Notes: generated by a model not told the origin, from the letters alone. A stretch of DNA of 64,000 bases from Strigamia acuminata (GCA_949358305.1 OX442315.1:1798001-1862000), one strand, 5' to 3'; counted from the stretch's first letter, positions 1 through 10,685 are shown. A program made the numbers and translations.

Positions 1-62
1 GAAATATATATATATATATATAAAAACGAGTTGTTTACAAAAAAAAAAAGGAAAAAAAAAAA

Positions 63-479
63 TTAAAAATTAAAGTGACGAGTTGCCATCTCGGCCGCGA
101 ACAAAGTTGCCCGTCGCACCTCCTCGGCTGCTTCGGATGAGGCTACGGCGGCATCGACAGCCTCTTCAATGGCGGCCACGACGTTGGGGTCAGTGACGTT
201 GGCCGACGCGACGACCCCTGCCACCGCCGCCACCGACTCCCGTGTCGCTCTGGTCGACTGCGACAGAGTCATGGCCGCTGCGGCAGCCGCCGTGGCCACC
301 ATGACCAAGGACAACGCCGGGTCCCGCACTTGGGCGGCAAACTCAACCGACCCGGTCGCGCGCGCAGTTGCACGCGCGCGTCCTTCCGCCTCCGCCGACG
401 CACGAAGTGCCGCAATTCGATGTCGCATTATCGGCGGCCGTGGTGGCGGCGGAAGGCTGCAACAAAGAATAAATAAATA

Positions 480-514
<35 letters not shown>

Positions 515-692
515 CGACCAATCGTGTCAATTTGCAATTTACTCACCTCGGTTGGGCGTCGCGTCTAAGTGCGAACTGCTGAGGGCGGGGTAGGGGCGAC
601 GCCCACATCTCGTTAATCGAGGGGACACCCCTCCACGCCGCCCTACCCCGTCCTCGGATTCGACGCGATCGTTCATCATCACTGTCTGCCAT
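63..692 (-). CDS. Two-exon Ala-rich protein of unknown function
   Basis: I do not recognise this protein. On the minus strand an ATG at 692 opens a 146-bp exon that ends at 547 before a consensus GTGAGT donor. A 90-bp intron containing a TGATT-type repeat ends with a good acceptor (TTGTTGCAG), and exon 2 runs 456-63 to TAA. The spliced frame is open for 179 codons. The N-terminus is acidic then Arg-rich (MADSDDERSRR), followed by a Pro run and a long Ala/Val/Glu-rich region that should be helical. The exons are clearly GC-rich against AT-rich surroundings, which supports coding. A pyrimidine tract ending CCTAG lies just upstream of the ATG, so a further 5' exon is possible, with the AAAT repeat inside that intron. 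No domain was seen; splicing is inferred by eye. Confidence 0.5.
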
Positions 693-713
693 CTAGGAAA
701 CAAAAATATAAAA

Positions 714-839
<126 letters not shown>

Positions 840-2148
840 GATAAAAGATAATAAAAGTTGAACGAAATAAGCGGAGAAGAAACTTGAGTCGAAGCTGGGA
901 TGCATGTTGACGGAACATATAAACCCGATGTCGGCAATAACACTGCACCGAGGATGATTTAACAACTTGAAATTGGAAATTCTGTTTGTTTTGAATTTTT
1001 AAATTTACCGTCTATTTGTTTGTTATTTTGATTGATTTTGTAGTGTTTTGTTTTGCGTTGTTCGGTCAGGCTAGATTGGACGTTGGTTTTCGAGTTATTG
1101 TGCCACAGTTGTTGCCGAAATCTGGTATGTATGTCGCGTTCCGTCAACGCGGAGGCGAGAAACACTCGCTACGCTTCATCGCGCCCGTCTGTCTAATTAT
1201 TTGTTTGTTTGTTCGCTCCTCCTCAAATTCGTCTATCGAACAATTGTTCAAACCCTCGATCGATAAATTGCCGAATTGATTCAATTCGGACAAATTCCCT
1301 CCGGAAACAATCGATTGTTTACTTACGGTAAATGCGCGAGTCGAGGTGCTTCGTTTGCTTCGCTGTGGTTAATGGTTCCGACACCGGGTTAAACGCGTCG
1401 CTAGCGTCGCGTGTATACAACCGCGCGTGTTTGAAAAATAAAATGGGTGAAAATTAAAGAAAAAATATTTATTGGTGAATTATTAAAATAATTGATAAAT
1501 TAATTAATTAAAAGAAAAAGAAAAAGAAAAAAAAAAATAAAATAAAATAAAATAAAATAAAATAAATAAATAAGTTTGGCCGTTGCCGCCATCTGTCGCG
1601 TGGACTCATCCACTCACTTGCTCACACTCGCTCACTGTCGACCAACCGTGTGAGAACGTTAAAAGGTAAGTTAACCATTTCACATATTCACATACACACA
1701 TACACACACAAAACTCGCCCACCCGCACTCCTAAATGCACGTCCAAACACGCGCCCAAACGCATATCCACGTGGAATTTGGCGAGCCACGCGCGTAGCCA
1801 TTTTTTATTTTTCCGCCCCACGTTGTTGTTGTCGTCGCCGCCAACAGAAACCAAGCGATATTGAGTTTAACGTCTCGCGCGGGGTTTTTGTTTTCTCTTT
1901 TTTCGGGAATTCCCGGTTCCCAGTACCGGAATAGCGTCTTTTCTTTCTTTTTCTTTTCGTCATAAATTATCGTTTTTATCAATTTTTTAGTCAGTCAAAA
2001 GTGGCCATTCTCGTTATTGAAACGTAATAAAATATAACGTTTCGTTGACAAAAATGGCGTCTCGATTTCCAGGTTCCCGACATTAAAACCATAATCCCGC
2101 GTGTTTTGTTTTCACTTTATTACTTTTTTTTTTTTTATTTTTTTTTTC
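840..2148. other. Intergenic region between two divergent genes
   Basis: No convincing coding frame. GC-richer patches at about 1130-1430 and 1570-1860, separated by AT-rich simple sequence, lie between a leftward and a rightward gene. They may hold promoters or 5' exons, but no specific site could be assigned. Confidence 0.4.
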
Positions 2149-2710
2149 ATGGAAGAAAAAATGGAACCCACCATGTCGTCTCCTGTCTCCATTTTGCAGT
2201 GCGTCGACTATAAGTCGCCGCCGTCGACGATCGGTAGTTCCCCGCCGCCGTCGACGATCATTTGTTCCGGGGCGTCTAATAAACGTCGCTCGGTGGATTC
2301 GAAGAAAGCGGGCACTCCCGCAAAAAGAAGAAGGGTCAGTATTCTATCAAAATTATCGCCCACCTATTTATTTGTGTATTCGTTAATTCTCTTTCCTCGT
2401 TTTTCAGAGGTCGCTCTTGACACCAAGGACACCAGGTGCCAAGAAGGTGGAAAGAATAGTTGCGGACAAGATTGAGAAGGCGGTGATGAAAAGGATGAGG
2501 AGGATCGAGAAGACGGTGGCAAAAGGATTCGAGGAGATGATGGCAAGAACGGAGAGAGTTGTGTTGGGTATGGAAGCGAGGTGGCGAGAGCGCCTGGAGA
2601 AGATCGAAGAGGAGGAGGAAAGCGAAGGCGATGGAAAAGAAGATGGCGACGGGAGGGGAAAGGATGCCGGAAAGACTATCAACGACAGTGATGTTTCGAT
2701 GGAGTATTAG
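2149..2710 (+). CDS. Two-exon small basic/acidic, probably nuclear protein
   Basis: Unrecognised family. Exon 1 is 2149-2334 (62 codons) and ends AGG|GTCAGT. The 73-bp intron ends TTTTTCAG and exon 2 is 2408-2710. The junction is in phase, giving 162 aa. Residues 1-45 are Ser/Pro-rich with a duplicated PPSTI motif. Around the junction lies a strong bipartite-like nuclear localisation signal (SKKAG..AKRRRRS). Exon 2 encodes an amphipathic charged helix (about residues 70-130, probably coiled coil) and an Asp/Glu-rich tail ending SMEY. The coding strand of exon 2 is strikingly purine-rich. A chromatin- or nucleic-acid-associated role is only a guess from composition. Confidence 0.55.
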
Positions 2711-2829
2711 GGGGGGGAGGGGGTGCGCCTAAAGGAACAAAACTTTATTTGCTGTTCAGTTTATTCATTTATTCGGTTCATTCGTCCATTTATTTATTTA
2801 TTTGTCTGTTTTGCAATTGTTTCACTTCG

Positions 2830-2836
<7 letters not shown>

Positions 2837-2869
<33 letters not shown>
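2837..2869. repeat. (GT)n microsatellite
   Basis: Pure TG dinucleotide run downstream of the 2149-2710 gene, probably in its 3' untranslated or flanking region. Confidence 0.95.
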
Positions 2870-2872
<3 letters not shown>

Positions 2873-3149
2873 TCTCTTTCCTTTTTCTCAAATTATGGAA
2901 AAAGTTTGTAGAATTTTATTTTCGTTCGGTCCATTAAACTAATGCATTCGATCGATTCAGTGTGACATTTTATTAAATTTGAATAAAAGATGTGAAAAAA
3001 TGGATAAAACGCAATAATCGCGCGCTGTGACCGAGCGCCTAATTGCGTGACCGTGACTATCCGCTTCCGTCACCGCTCCGGGAGGTTTTCCGATCTTGTA
3101 CGACATAGTAGATGGATGTGGCGTTGGTGGAACCCTTCAAAAATTTAAA

Positions 3150-3156
3150 AAAAAAA

Positions 3157-3201
<45 letters not shown>

Positions 3202-3210
3202 ATAGATAGA

Positions 3211-3261
<51 letters not shown>

Positions 3262-3262
3262 A
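3150..3262. repeat. (AAAT)n microsatellite
   Basis: Second long AAAT run, broken once by GATA units near 3205. Confidence 0.95.
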
Positions 3263-3499
3263 ATATCATAGAGAAACAAAACAGATGAGAGATCCGTTCG
3301 TCGTTTAGTTACGACGACTGAATAAGTAGTTTAAAACGTAAATAAATTAAATAAAACCAAAAAAAAAATAAGTAAATAAATAAAAGGGATCAAATCTTTC
3401 GACCCCTCCCCCCCCTCCCACAGGCCCTGGGGAAGGGAGTATGTGTAATGGCACGTACACATCGTCTTTTTTGAATATTTATCCCGTAGATATGAAGAA

Positions 3500-3595
3500 G
3501 ATCGACTGAAACGAAAATTCGGGAGAGTCGAGACTCGAACCCACGACCCACGACTCCGTAAGGCGGGTGACTACCCACTCGACCACCTGGGCCGA
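3500..3595 (-). repeat. tRNA-derived SINE-like fragment
   Basis: Read on the minus strand, this has a pol III A-box-like TGGTCGAGTGGGTAG (3571-3585) and, about 40 bp downstream, a B-box-like GGTTCGAGTCT (3531-3541). The acceptor-stem ends (GGCCCAG near 3593 and CTCTCCCGA near 3525) do not pair, and the anticodon and T arms fold poorly. It therefore looks like a tRNA-derived SINE head or a decayed tRNA rather than a working tRNA gene. Confidence 0.4.
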
Positions 3596-3607
3596 CGATA
3601 AAAGGTC

Positions 3608-3634
3608 GCCGTTATCGGTGTTGTTGTTTGTTGT

Positions 3635-3678
<44 letters not shown>
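3608..3678. repeat. (GTT)n microsatellite at gap edge
   Basis: Trinucleotide run that ends exactly where the N block begins. It probably caused the assembly break. Confidence 0.9.
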
Positions 3679-3878
3679 NNNNNNNNNNNNNNNNNNNNNN
3701 NNNNNNNNNNNNNNNNNNNNNNNNNNNNNNNNNNNNNNNNNNNNNNNNNNNNNNNNNNNNNNNNNNNNNNNNNNNNNNNNNNNNNNNNNNNNNNNNNNNN
3801 NNNNNNNNNNNNNNNNNNNNNNNNNNNNNNNNNNNNNNNNNNNNNNNNNNNNNNNNNNNNNNNNNNNNNNNNNNNNNN
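3679..3878. other. Assembly gap, 200 N
   Basis: Exactly 200 unknown bases, a placeholder length. Sequence left and right may not be truly adjacent or may be separated by another distance. Confidence 0.98.
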
Positions 3879-3911
3879 CACCCACTCAAATTTTATTCTT
3901 GAGAAATAAAC

Positions 3912-3981
<70 letters not shown>
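3912..3981. repeat. (ATT)n microsatellite
   Basis: Trinucleotide run just right of the gap. Confidence 0.95.
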
Positions 3982-4109
3982 TTATTATTATTACAACCGT
4001 TTCCCTGTTTATACAGTATATAACAATCAATTTCTGACTTTCACAGACAAACACCTATCAAACTCGTTTGAACATCCTATTTCACGTTTCTCTTTTTAAG
4101 AAAATTGTG

Positions 4110-4806
4110 ATGTCAACTCCTGTTATCTACTTCAAACGTGTTACTAAAAATGCGTACAAGCCGAAAAGAGGATCAGCATTTTCGGCTGGGTTTGATCTCT
4201 TCAGGTGAATATTAATTTTTATTAATTAAATTAATTTAATTAAAATATTTGTTAATATTTTATTTTGATTTAAAGTGTAAAAGACTACATGGTTCCACCA
4301 ATGGACAGACAGCTAATTTCCACTGACTTGCAAGTTGCAATTCCTGATGGTTATTACGGACGAATTGGTGCAAAAAATGAATAAAACTAAAGAATAATAA
4401 TTAGAAAAATTTAAAAAATGATTAATTACAGCCCCACGAAGCGGATTAGCGTATAAACACTTTATTGATATCGGTGGTGGAGTTATTGACCAGGATTACA
4501 GGGGCACAGTAAACATCATTCTATTTAATTTCGGTAAAACGGAATTCAAAGGTTTGTAATTTAATCATTTTTTATTAAGCGGATTGCATTTGTAATCAAA
4601 TTGTTTATTTCAGTTTCAAAAGGCGACCGAATTGCACAATTGATCTGCGAAAAAATTTGCCATCCACAAATGCATGAAGTTGATGTAATTTTATATTTCA
4701 GGAAAAAAGTAGGGATTATTTTAAATATTTTTTTTACCTTTTTTTTTAGTTGTTAGACAAAACCGATCGCGATAAAGGTGGATTTGGTTCGTCCGGGATA
4801 AATTAG
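4110..4806 (+). CDS. dut: dUTP diphosphatase (dUTPase), five exons
   Basis: Hydrolyses dUTP to dUMP and pyrophosphate, keeping uracil out of DNA and feeding dTMP synthesis. Exons: 4110-4204, 4276-4367, 4432-4551, 4614-4684, 4750-4806. All four introns are GT-AG and 60-71 bp long. The spliced frame gives 144 aa, the usual length of the trimeric enzyme. All five family motifs are visible in order: SAGFDL; then, across the exon 2/3 junction, [20 protein letters not shown] with the catalytic Asp; GDRIAQLI; and the C-terminal GGFGSSG lid. No organellar transit peptide is evident. Sequence style is eukaryotic. Complete and apparently functional. Spliceosomal introns argue for a host gene or a captured host gene rather than a typical viral dut. 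Confidence 0.93.
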
Positions 4807-6297
4807 GTGAGTTAAACGTGGGTTGAATAATTATGACACATTCAAAGGATGAATAATATTATTTCATTTACTTTTCCCCATTGCAAATATATTTATTTGA
4901 TCAAGTTCTATTTGTAGTGCTATTTTATATTTGGATATACTTTTAAGTAAAACATGGGATGAGGTAAAACATAAACAAAATCCTAGATCATTTTCGAATT
5001 CTTTCCTGGACTTTATAATTGTTGTCATAATATAAAATGGCATCAGAAAATAATGAAATAAATAAAGTTAAGTTAATTAAATTTATATACACATTTTATT
5101 GAATTGATGCATGTGTTTGCCTAAATAATTAACATGTTAGAATAATAAAAGAAAAATATTTGTATTGATTTAATCATACTTCCTAGCTGAATAAAATGGT
5201 TGTTTTCACGTTTAGACATCTAAGAAGAATGTGGAATTTTTGTTTTCTTGTCAGAATGTTTGTAATTATTACTCAATAAACTAATTTACTTGTTCAGCAA
5301 CAATTGTGTGAATTCCTCATCCTAGTGAGGTCGTATAAAATCTGATCTGAAGGAAAAATATTTTGCAGGAAATTTTTTCACACAACACGTGTTTGAACAC
5401 ACTGGATACTACAGTACTACCATTATAATATTTACAGAGATTACACTACAACTACATCAAAATAATTTAATCAAGTTATAATAAATGTATCACAATCAAA
5501 ACGTATCGTTTTAAATTGTTAAGATTTCCGTGTTTCAACTATCTATAGTAAAAAATAACCAATTCCATCTACCCGGCATTGTAAAATAAGGAAAAATTAA
5601 CTTCTGCTGGAGTTGATCCACGAAATGACATACAGCAACATGGCCGTTACGCATTATCTTGTCTTGTCTTGCCTTGTAGAAGAAAATCTGGTTGGAGATC
5701 ATTTACAATTGGTTTTATTAAATTTAGTTCAACATTTCCGAGAAGGTGCTTCCGCCTAGCTACGGTTTGGATAAGTTTTACGCGTCAAGGGAAAATTATC
5801 TTGGTAAGGTGAATAAGAATGGATTATGCTTGATGTTAACTGTGGTTGTTCCTATGTAACTTTGACTCTCAACAGCATGTGTCTGATACATCTTAGCGAC
5901 CATGTTTTAACGACTACGTTTACCGACCTAAAATTTAGTGATTGGGTCATTTTCGTGTTGTCAAAATTGCTAAGGTGTGACAATCGCTAAATGAGACTTT
6001 TGTTTAGCTAATCTATTGAACGATAAACAAGACAATATTGCCGAAATATTTTCTTATATAAAAAATGTTAAGCGAAATATGTATATACAGTTCAATGGGT
6101 GTTATTTTATTTGTATCGGTAATTTTTGGTGTCTGGTTTTATAAATTTAGGAAACCTAAGAGTAAGATAATCTAACATTCTTTTTCATTAGAAAATTTTA
6201 CTCCGTACTTTTTATTTCATATTAAATAAATGTAATGCAACTATCAAACAACAAAACTTCTAACTGTCCGGCGTCCACATTGAACAGCAGCCATCCA
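4807..6297. other. AT-rich region without recognised gene
   Basis: Only short chance frames. Several AATAAA-like signals follow the dUTPase stop. No tandem structure or long inverted repeat was noticed before the GC-rich element at 6298. Confidence 0.5.
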
Positions 6298-6461
6298 GCA
6301 GTGCTGGACTGGCCCGGCGGGCTACCGGAAGTTCCCCGGTGGCCCGTGGCCCGTGGCCGCTGTGGCCTGTCGCGGCCTGCTGGTGCCTGTCCCGACTTCA
6401 TTAATTGTGGCCTAGACACCCAGATTTCCCGGTAATAAATTTGTTCTCAGTCCAGGCCTGC
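6298..6461. mobile_element. GC-rich hAT-like MITE candidate
   Basis: A GC-rich island of about 160 bp in AT-rich DNA. Its ends are imperfect inverted repeats (GCAGTGCTGGACTGGC at left; the complement of the right end reads GCAGGCCTGGACTGAG, 12 of 16 identical). Flanks show a related GCCATC, compatible with a degraded 8-bp duplication. No coding capacity. Family assignment is tentative. Confidence 0.3.
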
Positions 6462-6791
6462 GGCCATCACACGAGAGTTTCACAGATCTAGACCAATTGT
6501 TGCGACCAACTATTGCGCGATAATTTGTTAACTTGATTCAATGAGTTAAACGTGACAAATCCTAAAATACAAACTGAAGTAGAATATAAAACAAATCTAC
6601 GTTTTATCGATTAAATATTTTCAAGAATTAATAGTCTTCAGTAACTTAAAAAATTGTAAATTTATTTAGCAAATTTATATACTTGTAGTATTTATGTTTA
6701 AAATAAAGTTATATTTAAAAAAATAATCATGTCAAAATAAAAAAGTTACTATAATTAATTATATAATATAGTGTTATGTAAAAAAAGGTCA

Positions 6792-6800
6792 TATATAAAA
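6792..6800 (+). promoter_or_regulatory. Candidate TATA box
   Basis: TATATAAAA about 48 bp before the ATG of the 6848 gene. AT-rich context makes chance matches common. Confidence 0.35.
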
Positions 6801-6847
6801 TCTGTGCAAAATTCAACACACACACATAAACATCTGTAGAAGTAATA

Positions 6848-7876
6848 ATGGAGCTATCTAGTTTAGAAAAATATACAAATTTTTTGGATAATGATCTTTT
6901 CACCCTAATTCCAGATACCAAAAGTACACATTATATGATATCACGATTTCATTTATCTCCTTCCTTGATACTCTCTGGTGTATCCGGTTATGGGTGTCCC
7001 GTTCAACGCCCAATGGAATCTTTAGACAGCAGAAACAATAAAGGTTCTAATACTGTGTCCACAAAAATCTCTCTTAGACGCGGATGGATGAAAGTAGATT
7101 GTCAATTGGATGCATTCTTGGAAAAACTTAGCGAATACATATGCAAAAAACTAAATTTAAAGTATGAATCAAAAAAAATTTATCTGACATTGGTTAATCG
7201 ATGCGTTGGACACAAATCTAAAATGTGTTTTGGAATATGCAAAGCACGATTTCAACAGTTCAAAAATGATGTTTCTTCTGATATTTATGATTTTGAGAGT
7301 GGTGATGAACAAGTACCGTGCTTACGTAAATGGGTCTACCCAACTCACAAAGATAGCGCTGGAAGATTTACTCTCAACTCTCGTGAAAACCCGTGGTATA
7401 GCATAGGAACTGACATTTCTAAAATGACGTCAATCAAAGGTACTATTAGTACTTTTACGACCAATAAGAGTTCTTCAAATATTACACCAAAGTTTACACT
7501 GGAAGTGGAGAGCGGAAACGTAGACACGTATTCTTCCATTGATGATGTCGAATCTGACTTAAATTTTTGTAGCAATGTTAGTGAATACGATAAAAATATC
7601 TCTGAAGGCCCAGTTTCTGATCTTGTTAAAGTAAATCAAGAAAATAAACGGAAAACGGAAAATGACCGTACATTTTATGGAAATAGTTTAAGCGATGACA
7701 TGTATTACCAGCCACCTATCAAAGTTAATAAAGTAGAAGAAGAAATCTGGAAATATTTTCCTGAGAATGTTGCTGATAATTCCAAAATATCAAATTCGAC
7801 CAAGGATATTACTGATATTTCAGAACCATCGTCTGTTTTAGATATGACTAGCGATTATTTGAATGGAAAGTTTTAA
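6848..7876 (+). CDS. Hypothetical protein, 342 aa, intronless
   Basis: Unrecognised. Single uninterrupted frame with an ATG preceded by a TATA-like box. Residues 1-185 look globular, with several Cys (for example a CVGHKSKMCFGIC stretch around residue 120) that could bind a metal but match no named finger. Residues 190-342 are Ser/Thr/Asp/Glu/Asn-rich and probably disordered (repeated DI-S and SDD patterns). There is no signal peptide or membrane segment. It lies same-strand downstream of the dUTPase with about 2 kb between. Length and codon usage in AT-rich DNA support a real gene; function unknown. Confidence 0.6.
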   Translation: MELSSLEKYTNFLDNDLFTLIPDTKSTHYMISRFHLSPSLILSGVSGYGCPVQRPMESLDSRNNKGSNTVSTKISLRRGWMKVDCQLDAFLEKLSEYICKKLNLKYESKKIYLTLVNRCVGHKSKMCFGICKARFQQFKNDVSSDIYDFESGDEQVPCLRKWVYPTHKDSAGRFTLNSRENPWYSIGTDISKMTSIKGTISTFTTNKSSSNITPKFTLEVESGNVDTYSSIDDVESDLNFCSNVSEYDKNISEGPVSDLVKVNQENKRKTENDRTFYGNSLSDDMYYQPPIKVNKVEEEIWKYFPENVADNSKISNSTKDITDISEPSSVLDMTSDYLNGKF

Positions 7877-8787
7877 AAAAAACAATCAGTTGTCATACCT
7901 AGACAATTACTTTTCATAATAATACGTTAAAATCTTGCGAGTTACCGGGTTCCAAATTGTAATTTTATTATTGTAATTTTATTAACGATTAATTCCATGG
8001 GTGAAACAGAAAACACATTTCCTGCCTGATTTCGAATGCGATGTCGAATGTCGCGTCTAATCCAACTAAAACATTGTGACAGTTATCTAACCACACTGTT
8101 TGACATTTTCAGACGTTGAATCAATAAAGGAATTTTATTTGTCATGTACACAAATTATAAAACAAAATAGTAAACATTCTGCGGTTATTCGGTTGCAATT
8201 TGTTTGCAATTTCAAAATTTGAAATATAAATTGTTTTCAGAATTCCGCGGTTGTTCAGTTATGATTTCTTCGTTCCAGCGCCTATTCAATTGCGATGTAT
8301 GTAGAGTATGCAATTTCACACACCTATTCAATCGTAGGGTATGTAATTTCACGGTTATTCATCCACACTTATTACTCCATTTGGATTTCCATGTGTTTAT
8401 TCTGCGCCAATTTAGTCCGCACTTATTTTGGTTTCCATGAATGCAAACAATACACGTAATTTATTGTTGAAAAATGTACACATATTAACTTTATTTTGTA
8501 CTAAACATTTTTTTTAACTTTTAAATAAATTATTTTATTGTGGGACCTCAGAGTGAAACATAATTATACAACAACGGAAATAAATATTGCTAATTTAGGA
8601 ATTGTCCAATTTCTTAAGCCAAATCCAGAGTTTTTAAAGAGAAAAAAGAAAAAACCACCGCCAGGCCACACTCTCTACTACATGCTACGAATAGACCAAA
8701 TCCTCAGTCTAATTTCTTCTACCATCTTGAAATCCACGAAAAATTTTTGTTGCTTCTTTTGGTTAGTTTTCGAATTGTTTTTGCATT
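7877..8787. other. Non-coding spacer
   Basis: No supported gene. About 8180-8440 contains loosely repeated phrases (variants of CTATTCAAT, GCAATTT and CGGTT.TTC) suggestive of old degenerate repetition. Short frames here have no coding signature. Confidence 0.4.
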
Positions 8788-8961
8788 ATGGCGGACCATA
8801 ATAACGTCGCTAACACGTTCAAACGTGGCCGCCCGCCAGCCGCCAAGCAGAAGGCGGCTAGGACTGTCGTTGTCTATGAAACGACCGACCCGAGCCAGTC
8901 CGGCGTTGCTGTGGACAGGTCACGTCAGTCGGACGTTGCTGAAACCGTCGCTTCAGACTAG
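8788..8961 (+). CDS. Possible small basic protein, 57 aa
   Basis: ATG at 8788 opens a GC-richer frame ending TAG at 8961. The peptide starts MADHNNVANTFKRGRPPAAK, containing an AT-hook-like KRGRPP core, then a hydrophilic tail with two SQS[GD]VA phrases. The following 200 bp (to about 9130) is also GC-rich and resembles the 5' end of a retroelement. It may therefore be the start of a truncated transposon ORF rather than a host gene. Confidence 0.3.
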   Translation: MADHNNVANTFKRGRPPAAKQKAARTVVVYETTDPSQSGVAVDRSRQSDVAETVASD

Positions 8962-9157
8962 AGCAGAGGATGTTTTCACAATTGACTGGTTGGTCTTTTT
9001 CGGTTAAGTCCTCTTTCTGCCTCGCGAAACGCGCCCTTTGGACGCGAGGGGTGAGGCCCATGTAATGCCCATTAGTCAGCACATGTCTCGCTCTGTTGCT
9101 GGGGTTTTGGTTCAGGTTCACCTATCCTGCTTCACGTTCTTGTCGTCCCATTATTTG

Positions 9158-9388
9158 CCCGCTAAAAAGCGGAGGTTTTACCCGCTACAAAGCGGAGGTT
9201 TTGCCCACTAAAAAGCGGAGGTTTTGCCCGCTACAAAGCGGAGGTTTTGCCCGCTACAAAGCGGAGGTTTTGCCCGCTACAAAGCGGAGGTTTTGCCTGC
9301 TACAAATCGGAGGTTTTGCCCGCTACAAAGCGGAGGTTTTGCATGTTAGAAAAGTAGAAGATTTGTCCGCTACAAATCGAGAGTTTTG
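9158..9388. repeat. 23-bp hairpin tandem array, about 10 units
   Basis: About ten head-to-tail units of 23 bp (one of 24). The conserved core CCGCTACAAAGCGG is a 5-bp stem with a 4-nt loop, followed by AGGTTTTG. The outermost right units have decayed stems. The frame through it (RYKAEVLP repeats) is a by-product of 23-bp periodicity rather than a plausible protein. There are no unique spacers, so it is not a CRISPR. Confidence 0.9.
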
Positions 9389-9723
9389 CCCAATTTTTTT
9401 GCTCTTTATTTATTTTTGTGATTGTTATGATTAAGTTAATATATCGGAGTATTTGATTTTTTATTTAAAAATTTTATTTCCATTTATGAAATAAAGTTGT
9501 ATGCTCAACAACATGTAAAACTCATGTTGGTTCTGTTTATTGGTTGATTTGTCTGGAAGACACACAATTTTGAAATTTTGACCTGCACGTAGGCAATCAA
9601 TTACGATGTCTGTACATTGTAATGCAATTCTGGGGTTTGTGTCTACTTTGAGGAATCACTACACTATTAAAACTGCTCGACCAATGGGAGTGAGGACCCC
9701 CATTTGAGCTAACCTGTGTATAC

Positions 9724-10377
9724 TTACAAGACCTTTCTACAGACTGGACAAACAGAATGTATACTTAACCATTTATAGATACAGCAGTGATGAAATATAT
9801 GTGTACATTGCAATTCGCAAAAATACTCTTCTAAGATCAATACTTCTAGACATATTGGACAGGTCACATTCTGATCTGCCAATTCTTGTGCAACAGGCAC
9901 ACGATTTATTTTATTAATTTTTTCATCCGACATTGTTAGAATTCCATTATCACATTCTTGCATCTCAAAGGATTCATTCAGGATTCTATTCATTCCATCA
10001 GTATAAAATCCTTCAGATTCAAATAAACTTTGTAAATTATTATAAAATTCCGTAGTAAGAAACTGAGATATTTCGTGCATAAAAGTATGTGTATTAGATG
10101 ATGTTCGACCAGCTGGTGTCAATTGTGAATAAGAAAAAAAATCAGGAAACTCGATCGTAAGAGTAGGCGGCAGTCTTTGACGTAATAATCTGGTAATTAT
10201 AACCGATGGCTGTCTTGGGTATAATAAACCGTTCCTTAAAACAGGTAGCTGCCTTGGGTGTAATAAACCATTCCTTAAAGCAGGTGGCTGCCTAGGGCGT
10301 AATGGCCTGTTCATTAAAGCAGGTGATGGTTCAAAAGGATGAATAAGAGGATTCGGATCATCACTGGTGTTCTCCAT
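9724..10377 (-). CDS. RING-H2 finger protein, probable E3 ubiquitin ligase
   Basis: 217 aa, single exon. The C-terminal RING-H2 domain spans residues 173-213: C173-x2-C176, C191-x-H193-x2-H196-x2-C199, Trp203, then CPxC at 210-213. These are all eight zinc ligands plus the E2-contacting Trp and Pro. Such domains recruit ubiquitin-charged E2 enzymes. Residues 25-77 hold four imperfect 13-residue units related to RPRQPPALRNGLL, a Pro/Arg/Leu-rich array that may bind a partner. The middle region (about 100-135) is predicted helical. No membrane segment. A TATAAAAA-like box lies 36-45 bp before the ATG. RING genes are common both in arthropods and in large insect or crustacean DNA viruses. The specific target is unknown. 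Confidence 0.8.
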   Translation of the reverse strand: MENTSDDPNPLIHPFEPSPALMNRPLRPRQPPALRNGLLHPRQLPVLRNGLLYPRQPSVIITRLLRQRLPPTLTIEFPDFFSYSQLTPAGRTSSNTHTFMHEISQFLTTEFYNNLQSLFESEGFYTDGMNRILNESFEMQECDNGILTMSDEKINKINRVPVAQELADQNVTCPICLEVLILEEYFCELQCTHIFHHCCIYKWLSIHSVCPVCRKVL

Positions 10378-10412
10378 ATCTTTGAATGGTTAATTAACTT
10401 AGTCAAATAACG

Positions 10413-10422
10413 TTTTTTTATA
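10413..10422 (-). promoter_or_regulatory. Candidate TATA box for RING gene
   Basis: Minus-strand TATAAAAAAA, 36-45 bp upstream of the RING ATG. Weak evidence in AT-rich DNA. Confidence 0.35.
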
Positions 10423-10676
10423 TGATGAATTTTATTTACTAGCTTGTCTTTTATTGATTATTTAAAATCAAGAAAAATTGAAAGTCACTACACCATTGGT
10501 GATGTTTAATAAAAATTCCATTCAATTTTATTTTACTTGATCTTATTATAATAATTTTTGTTTTGAGCAAATAAGATTTAGATAAAAAAACAATTATTGA
10601 AATATCAAAGTGATTTATTAATATTTAAATTAGAATTTAAAAAAAAATGTATTAATAATTGATAAATAAAAAGCAA

Positions 10677-10685
10677 TATATAAAG
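10677..10685 (+). promoter_or_regulatory. Candidate TATA box
   Basis: TATATAAAG, 78 bp before the ATG at 10763. Confidence 0.3.

Noticed and set aside
169-480. Plus-strand Ala/Thr-rich frame
   Set aside because: Antisense shadow of the spliced minus-strand exon, which has proper splice sites.
3510-3595. Functional tRNA gene
   Set aside because: A and B boxes present but acceptor ends do not pair and the anticodon arm is poor; treated as SINE-like.
3479-4099. Open frames running through the N block
   Set aside because: They consist of unknown residues and homopolymers from GTT/ATT repeats; artefacts of the gap.
8204-8801. Short frames of about 80 codons
   Set aside because: No start context, homology impression or composition bias.
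9158-9388. CRISPR-like array
   Set aside because: Units are contiguous tandem repeats with no unique spacers, in a eukaryotic genome.
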